A stretch of 64,000 nt of DNA from Deltaproteobacteria bacterium. GTDB lineage: Bacteria; Desulfobacterota; Desulfomonilia; UBA1062. This document shows, piece by piece, positions 59,006 to 64,000 of the stretch. Location of the stretch: NCBI GenBank assembly GCA_018434685.1, contig JAHDOV010000023.1, forward strand, positions 1-64,000, written 5' to 3'. The position numbers and the translations under genes were made by a program. Each line of letters begins with the position of its first letter. Position 1 is the stretch's first letter. The notes below the pieces were generated by a model. The model was not told where the DNA came from. It did not search any database and saw nothing but the letters and a program-made list of their open reading frames with translations.

Positions 59006-61306
59006 ATGAGAGAGAGTTTGATCATCCATAAACTGGACGATGCCGAGCTCTTCGTGGTGCCTGCAATCCACTATCACCAGTTCTTTGCTCACGAAGTCCA
59101 TCGCATCTGCGCTGATCCGGACACGCGGCCGGAGGCTGTTGCCGTGGAGCTCGGCCCCCAGATTGCCCAAGAGGCCGGGGACTGGCTCCGAAAGCTGTGC
59201 AGAAAAAAACACAAATACGGTATGCTTCCGGTCATGCTGGGGATCACAAAAATAAACGATCTGATCCGGCCATCACTGAGGGAAAAGGCCATAAGCCTTC
59301 AGCAGGAAAACCGCATGGACCTCAGTGAACTCCCTTCCGATCTTTTGAAACAGGAGCTGGACTTTGCAAGCCACTCCATGCTCCTGCTTTCACCCACAGA
59401 CAGCATCATCGAGGCACTCAGGTGCGGGGTGGAACTCGCCCTCCCCGTTTTCGGCGTGGATCTGGACGACATAGCCGGATATGACCATGAGACTGTACAC
59501 ATGGAGGTTCCCTTCCCGGAGCAGGACCTGTCGGTCTATGTGTCCAGAAATGCACCTCATGTCAGCCGTTACCGTTTCGATGAGATCGACCTTCGCAGGG
59601 AGATCGCCATGGCCGCCCGTCTTAAAGCGCTCCTAAAGAAGTATCGCAGGGTTCTCTTCACCTGCGGCATCGGGCACTGGCTGAGCATCAGAAAACTCCT
59701 GGACGACCCAGACCTCAGGCCTGCAAGGATTCCCGAGCAGAATGAACTCAAGACAGACAGATTCAGACGTGTGCTGGTCCACCCATCCATAGCCGTACAG
59801 TATATGGACATGTTCCCTGCACTGACCATTGCATATGAAGCATACCGCAGGCCCGCGACCACAGGCGAAAGAGAAATAGAAGACCTGCCGCCATCAGATT
59901 CTTGTGTTTTGTTCTACGAACAGCTTGAAATTGCCTACAGTGAATACCTCAAAAAATCTCGTGACAAGAAATCTGCAAACTTTAAGGAAACTTACCCTGA
60001 GTGTTTCAGGCAGTTTGAGGCATATCTCAACAATATCTGCCTTCTGGATAATGCCCCGGTCCCGGGCATTTTCACTGCGCTTAGGGCTTCAAAGGAGATG
60101 GTGAACGAACCCTTCATGGAAGTTCTGTCAAATACCATGATGGAGTTCCCCTGGGCCTCGCAAGATCAGTTCCCTGACCTGCCGATGGTAAGCCCCCAGG
60201 AGCGCAGTTTCCCGGGGGCAGTGGTGCTTCATGGAGGAACGCTGCCCAGTTCCAGGCGGTTCCATGTACGTTCCTATCATCCGAGCAGCCTGCATACCGA
60301 TTCTCTCGGCAAACTCCCGTATCGCAGGAAAAGCCACGAATCAACTGGCTGGAGTTCCCTCTCATACACCTGGGTGCCCTGGGACCGGCTTGTCACTGCA
60401 CTGTCGCTGCGCGCAACTGCAACAACAGGGCGAATGCGCACGGGCAAAAATGCTGTGGCATTCGAAGGCAGCCTGCTGGGCGGCATCGATGTCAAGAAAA
60501 CCCTTCGTGCATACGCGAGGGGAGAACAATCACTCTATGTCAGGGATACTATCCCTGAAAGATCCGGACAAGCCGGGTTCATGGAAAGATTCCCGGTGGT
60601 GTGGATTCTTGATCAGAATCCTGACGAAAATGCATGGCTCAGCGCACAATTCATCCCCTGCGATCACATAATGCCCCATGTAACGGACAGGCCTCGCCTA
60701 CAGCGCATCATGGATGAGCAGGGCGATAACATCGTTGCAGTCATTGGTTACAAGACGAGAGATACATCCAGCGGTCTGTTTGCCTCCTCTAACAGCATAG
60801 CTACGGACCACCTCTATGGGCTTGCCGTGTTGCAGCCGCTTTGCTGGACCAACAAGCAGCATGCCTGCTGGTTTGAAGCTACGGGCTACAATCGCAATCC
60901 GGTTTGTTCCAACACATCTTTCAACAATTATACAGGCAGCATCTCTCTGCTCTACCAGGAACGATTAGGGTTAAATGTGAGAGAATATCACTGGTCAACC
61001 GTTCTGATCCTTACAGCCCTTCCCTATGCAAGGGGAAATATCACCATCGTTGTTCCCGATGGTTACCAGGTGGAGCAGATCGTGCACCAAAAAGCGCATG
61101 AATACCGTGTACATATTAATACGGTGCCGCTCGATCATTTTTCCCGGACAGAGACCAACCGCATGGCAATCTGCCATTTTGCGCAGGCCATGACCACTGA
61201 ACCAGAGTACACCTTTTCAAAGGAGACAGAGAAGATCATCGGTGAACGACAGACAGAGTATCTTCACCTTGTGCCACATGAAATCCTGGAATTCGGAACC
61301 AGATAA
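59006..61306 (+). CDS. Large protein of unknown function, TraB/EreA-like N-terminus
   Basis: 766 residues. AVAVELGPQIAQE (44-56) and a conserved histidine in CGIGHWLSIRK near residue 215 recall the TraB/PrgY/EreA superfamily, and HKLDDAELFVVPAIHYHQFF begins the domain; this is by eye and weak. The remaining 500 residues are not recognised. No membrane segments are evident. It starts one base after the MoxR stop, with AGAGGA upstream, so it is co-translated with MoxR and is the likely client or effector of that ATPase. Confidence 0.72.
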   Translation: MRESLIIHKLDDAELFVVPAIHYHQFFAHEVHRICADPDTRPEAVAVELGPQIAQEAGDWLRKLCRKKHKYGMLPVMLGITKINDLIRPSLREKAISLQQENRMDLSELPSDLLKQELDFASHSMLLLSPTDSIIEALRCGVELALPVFGVDLDDIAGYDHETVHMEVPFPEQDLSVYVSRNAPHVSRYRFDEIDLRREIAMAARLKALLKKYRRVLFTCGIGHWLSIRKLLDDPDLRPARIPEQNELKTDRFRRVLVHPSIAVQYMDMFPALTIAYEAYRRPATTGEREIEDLPPSDSCVLFYEQLEIAYSEYLKKSRDKKSANFKETYPECFRQFEAYLNNICLLDNAPVPGIFTALRASKEMVNEPFMEVLSNTMMEFPWASQDQFPDLPMVSPQERSFPGAVVLHGGTLPSSRRFHVRSYHPSSLHTDSLGKLPYRRKSHESTGWSSLSYTWVPWDRLVTALSLRATATTGRMRTGKNAVAFEGSLLGGIDVKKTLRAYARGEQSLYVRDTIPERSGQAGFMERFPVVWILDQNPDENAWLSAQFIPCDHIMPHVTDRPRLQRIMDEQGDNIVAVIGYKTRDTSSGLFASSNSIATDHLYGLAVLQPLCWTNKQHACWFEATGYNRNPVCSNTSFNNYTGSISLLYQERLGLNVREYHWSTVLILTALPYARGNITIVVPDGYQVEQIVHQKAHEYRVHINTVPLDHFSRTETNRMAICHFAQAMTTEPEYTFSKETEKIIGERQTEYLHLVPHEILEFGTR

Positions 61307-61323
61307 AAGAGAGAGGTGAACAA

Positions 61324-62310
61324 ATGGGACAGCCACGGGAGATAAAATACCAAAGGATAAAAAAACCGAACCGTGAATATGGTGATGATGGCAGTATATT
61401 GTACATCTATGTCGATGATGAGCCCCTGGAGCATATACTCTACGGCAATGGATCACACACCCAAGATCCGGTGAATCTCTACCTGCCCTTATACAAGCAT
61501 GTGCGCGCCATTGAGGAGGCTTGCGAAAAGGGAGACATGGAAGCTGTCATTACTGCCTCCAAGCCCTTCTTAAGTGGCACCCTTCACCTTTCTTCAAATA
61601 TATGCCGCTGGCTGGCAGAAGCATTATCACGGGTCTTCCCTGATATGCCAAACCCGGTGATAAGCTTCGACTACACTGCTTTCCGGCCCCTGCTGGAAAA
61701 CATGTGGTCGGTTGCCTGTGAAGACAGGAACGAGAACCTGCAGATCAAGACAGCTCCACTTCTTACCAGATGGTATGAATACCATGGCCATTACCGGCGA
61801 TCACTTAGAATACATATGGAAATTCTGTATCTTCACCACATGAACCAGGATACTCGTATGGAAGCATCCACGATCAATAATATAGGCTTTGTCTATCTTC
61901 TGGAAAAATGCTGGAAGGAGGCCATGCACTATTTCGACGAAGCTGCAAAACGCTACCATGACCTCGGTATAATAATCAACCACGCCAACTCCCGCTGCAA
62001 CTGGTGGCACTGCAGGTTTGAACTTGGTGGCTGGGGTGAATACGAAAGTACGAAAAATGAGCTGGGTGATTACGCAGAAATCTTGAAAAATTCTCAGAAA
62101 TGGCATGCAAGAAAACCGCATATTCTCCTGGCCCGTCTTGAAGAATTTTGCGGTAACCTGGAAGAAGCGATCAGTCATGTAAAGATTGCCATACAGCACA
62201 CAACCGGCAGCGGGACCAGATACACTGAAGAAGATGGTAAGTATCTTATCGAATTACTGGAGAAACACCATATGGCTGATTACTCTCCAGCAGATCTGCC
62301 TCTCCTGTAA
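61324..62310 (+). CDS. TPR-type helical protein of the MoxR cassette
   Basis: 328 residues. Tandem helical repeats of the TPR kind include STINNIGFVYLLEKCWKEAM, HYFDEAAKRYHDLG and HILLARLEEFCGNLEEAISH. GAGGTGA precedes the start, 14 bases after the previous gene. It probably mediates binding between the MoxR ATPase, the 766-aa protein and a target. The three genes form a stable trio under a sigma-54 promoter. Confidence 0.75.
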   Translation: MGQPREIKYQRIKKPNREYGDDGSILYIYVDDEPLEHILYGNGSHTQDPVNLYLPLYKHVRAIEEACEKGDMEAVITASKPFLSGTLHLSSNICRWLAEALSRVFPDMPNPVISFDYTAFRPLLENMWSVACEDRNENLQIKTAPLLTRWYEYHGHYRRSLRIHMEILYLHHMNQDTRMEASTINNIGFVYLLEKCWKEAMHYFDEAAKRYHDLGIIINHANSRCNWWHCRFELGGWGEYESTKNELGDYAEILKNSQKWHARKPHILLARLEEFCGNLEEAISHVKIAIQHTTGSGTRYTEEDGKYLIELLEKHHMADYSPADLPLL

Positions 62311-62426
62311 CCCCCTGCTTTGATAATCTCGACGTCGTCCGAGAACACGCCATTCTTTTTCAATGACCCTTGGACGATTGCCCAGAAAGGTATGCCGGTG
62401 TCCTGCAGGAGTATTTTGCTGGTTAA
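62280..62426 (-). pseudogene. Possible C-terminal gene remnant
   Basis: The minus strand reads 48 residues between stop codons, including KILLQDTGIPFWAIVQGSLK and NGVFSDDVEIIKAGGY, which look protein-like, but no start is present. It overlaps the end of the TPR gene. Competing frames exist, so this is tentative. Confidence 0.3.
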
Positions 62427-62464
62427 TCAGAATCCATCTTTGATTTTGCTTTTTTTTCATGGCA

Positions 62465-62499
62465 GTTGAGATCGCGTATAAATGAATACATAACTCAAC
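62465..62499 (+). promoter_or_regulatory. Candidate enhancer-binding sites for the promoter at 62577
   Basis: GTTGAG (62465-62470) and CTCAAC (62494-62499) are inverted copies of the same hexamer, 78-112 bases upstream of the -24 element. Unlike the other promoters the pair here is inverted. Another CTCAAC overlaps the -12 element at 62591-62596. Confidence 0.5.
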
Positions 62500-62576
62500 A
62501 ATTATAATCAATTCATGATGGCTTCTATTTCATGATATTGTCGATAACAATTTAATTTAATTTACTATTTATTCTG

Positions 62577-62592
62577 TGGCATACCCCTTGCT
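62577..62592 (+). promoter_or_regulatory. Sigma-54 (-24/-12) promoter
   Basis: TGGCATACCCCTTGCT has exact GG-N10-GC spacing and differs from the promoter at 40817 by only one base. It lies 39 bases before the start codon of the membrane protein at 62631. Confidence 0.8.
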
Positions 62593-62630
62593 CAACATCA
62601 AAAGTCGTAAAACTTATGAGGAGGTAAGAA

Positions 62631-63398
62631 ATGAACAGTAATCAGGCAATTTCGGAGACGGGTGTTTTCCTGGATATACAACAACAAAACGATAATGTTC
62701 TGGAAAGATTAAAACAGCGAAGTGATCGGTTCATAGGTGTTAATGAGGGCAGTGGTTCAAGTCGCTACTATGACAAGCATGAGGTTATTTCAGGGCTTCG
62801 CAATGATCTTATTAATGGCAGGCACCAGCGAGACAGCTCTGTTGTCGTCTACGCCAAGAAGGAAGACGGTACGTGGGATCAGACCAAAACAAATATCGAT
62901 GACTTTGTCCGGTCAGATTTTGATCTTCGTGTTCTCTATCATCCTGTCTGGAGCTATGCCATGGCAGGGCTGAAATGGGGAGCACTTGCAGGAGTAGCTA
63001 TAAAGCTGGCTGATACTGCCTTGATGCTGGCATACGTTAATCCGGGGTTTGCATTTCTTTTTCTGGTTGCTATAGGAGTTTGCTTCATCCCGAGTATAGG
63101 AGTACTCGGGGTTTGTCTGATATCGTTTTTTATGATCAAGTACAGCCATGTGAACTTTTTCTTAATGGGTTCAGCATCTGCCTTTGTGGGTGCAGCGCTA
63201 GGCTGTCTTCCAGGCATGGCTATCGGTGGAATCATAGGCCTGAGCCGTCGAAATGGCCTGCCCCGGGCGCAAGACGCCCAGATCGAATCTCCCAGCATTA
63301 TGCTTAACGCCTTTGTATTGCCGCTGCTTGGTACTATTGGACTGTGGGCATTCTATATCTTTGTCTTTAACCCATGGCTCATGAATTATTTGCAGTAG
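62631..63398 (+). CDS. Membrane protein with four hydrophobic helices under a sigma-54 promoter
   Basis: 255 residues. A soluble N-terminal part of about 100 residues (SDRFIGVNEGSGSSRYYDKH) is followed by four or five hydrophobic segments (WGALAGVAIKLADTAL, FAFLFLVAIGVCFI, MGSASAFVGAALGCLPGMA, LPLLGTIGLWAFYIF). Glycine-zipper-like GALAGVA and GAALG patterns are visible. The family is not recognised. GAGGAGGT precedes the start. A membrane effector or stress response role is inferred from the promoter and neighbours. Confidence 0.72.
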   Translation: MNSNQAISETGVFLDIQQQNDNVLERLKQRSDRFIGVNEGSGSSRYYDKHEVISGLRNDLINGRHQRDSSVVVYAKKEDGTWDQTKTNIDDFVRSDFDLRVLYHPVWSYAMAGLKWGALAGVAIKLADTALMLAYVNPGFAFLFLVAIGVCFIPSIGVLGVCLISFFMIKYSHVNFFLMGSASAFVGAALGCLPGMAIGGIIGLSRRNGLPRAQDAQIESPSIMLNAFVLPLLGTIGLWAFYIFVFNPWLMNYLQ

Positions 63399-63594
63399 CA
63401 AACGAATGTAACACTGGCAGAAACGATCGAGAAGCAGATGAATCGTCTTGGAATATGGCTTCCTTATCCTGCTGCAAGAATACCATAAGGAGGGAGATTT
63501 AAAATGTATTCAATATCCTTTGGATATATTTATCCCACATTTTGCAGTTGAACCATTTTATGGTGTTTAATCATTCATTGCACATAGCTTATTT

Positions 63595-63618
63595 TGTGGG
63601 AGCGGCTTCAGCCGCGAT
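63595..63618. repeat. REP-like palindrome
   Basis: TGTGGGAGCGGCTTCAGCCGCGAT contains a GCGGCT/AGCCGC stem. Similar intergenic palindromes occur in Pseudomonas and related genomes. Only a single copy is seen in the window. Confidence 0.5.
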
Positions 63619-63655
63619 AATATCTTTGTGCATTCTCCTGTAAAATCAGGAGGCA

Positions 63656-64000
63656 TCATTCTACCTTCATCATCATAATGGTATGTCCCAGTTTTTGGCG
63701 AAGGTCGTACATATCATCTGTATATTTCAGGATGATATGTGATTGTACATCGAATGGCAGAGGAGGCATAAACCCGTCAGAATATACATGTCGAAGTAAA
63801 ATAACCGGCTTATTTGCGGCATGAGCCATACCCAATTCATACATTACATTTGGACGATCTCCAGTTGTAACAGCTATGGCAAAGGAACAATGGTTAATTC
63901 CGTCTCGTATAGCCTCGATTATGTCACCGTAAGGTACTGAATGGTCCGTTCTCCAGGATTGATAACCGTGAGCTGAAAGAGCCGGCTGAATCACTTCATT
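63656..64000 (-). CDS. Nucleoside 2-deoxyribosyltransferase / TIR-like protein (partial)
   Basis: The C-terminal 114 residues of a gene whose 5' end is outside the window. VIQPALSAHGYQSWRTDH, SFAIAVTTGDRPNVMYELGMAHAANKPVILL is typical of NDT-related domains found in nucleotide-conflict systems. The glutamate in MYELG is in the catalytic position. It may make or cleave a nucleoside signal; substrate unknown. Confidence 0.75.
   Translation of the reverse strand, partial: NEVIQPALSAHGYQSWRTDHSVPYGDIIEAIRDGINHCSFAIAVTTGDRPNVMYELGMAHAANKPVILLRHVYSDGFMPPLPFDVQSHIILKYTDDMYDLRQKLGHTIMMMKVE

Larger units (their letters stand above)
62311..62630. other. Intergenic region with sigma-54 control sequences
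   Basis: 320 bases. Besides the remnant above, it contains inverted CTCAAC sites (62465-62499) and a sigma-54 promoter (62577-62592) for the next gene. The rest is AT-rich and shows no other gene. Confidence 0.55.

Noticed and set aside
63504-63551. 15-codon frame with AAGGAGGG upstream
   Set aside because: Too short to judge, and no downstream gene on the same strand that it could lead.

Overview
The window is one contiguous piece of a moderately GC-rich Gram-negative genome. The gene orders rpsF-rpsR-DUF2232-rplI-dnaB, secA-argJ and miaA-ttcA-tsaC-RNase G, the short GNAT-type N-acetylglutamate synthase and the minor-pilin/PilY1 operon together suggest a deltaproteobacterium in the broad sense (Desulfobacterota). 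This assignment is inferred from gene content and order, not from a marker-gene tree.

Positions 1-38,130 are housekeeping genes. In order they are: the end of pyrK and pyrD; comEC, interrupted by an in-frame TAG; a type IV pilus minor-pilin operon (GspH/FimT, PilW, PilV, PilX, PilY1 and a small secreted protein); hfq with a secreted companion; ligA and acylphosphatase; the rpsF-rpsR-rplI-dnaB block; a heat-shock-type sigma factor; a DedA protein; rlmD, nadK and recN; a GNAT enzyme, pmbA and an M23 peptidase; secA-argJ; a two-gene SUF module; mutL-miaA-ttcA-tsaC-rng.

From about 38.2 kb to the right end the content changes to lower GC, longer intergenic regions, gene remnants and conflict (defence) proteins. 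A segment holding a MORN-like lipoprotein and a Phd/VapC toxin-antitoxin pair lies between two degenerate 65-bp direct repeats. Beyond it are a DUF4062-STAND-TPR protein; a zinc-ribbon-TIR-STAND-TPR protein; a membrane protein with two TrkA-N and two RyR-like units; a 52-residue DUF4062 remnant; a SLOG protein with membrane segments; a PfkB-like/AAA+/RyR fusion; a ThsB-like TIR protein; a MoxR ATPase, TraB-like protein and TPR protein cassette; a four-helix membrane protein; and a nucleoside-deoxyribosyltransferase/TIR-like protein cut by the window edge. These families are those described for nucleotide-signalling conflict systems: enzymes making NAD- or nucleoside-derived signals (TIR, NDT-like), binders (SLOG, RyR) and membrane effectors.

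The most notable finding is regulatory. Five sigma-54 (-24/-12) promoter-like sequences sit upstream of units in this accessory region, in front of the 136-aa protein at 40892, the DUF4062-STAND gene, the SLOG gene, the MoxR cassette and the membrane protein at 62631. Four of the five have repeated CTCAAC hexamers 30-160 bp further upstream, often spaced 20-22 bp apart, as expected for binding sites of a shared enhancer-binding activator. The island therefore looks like one RpoN-dependent regulon whose activator gene is not in the window. I saw no tRNA, rRNA, CRISPR array or insertion-sequence transposase.
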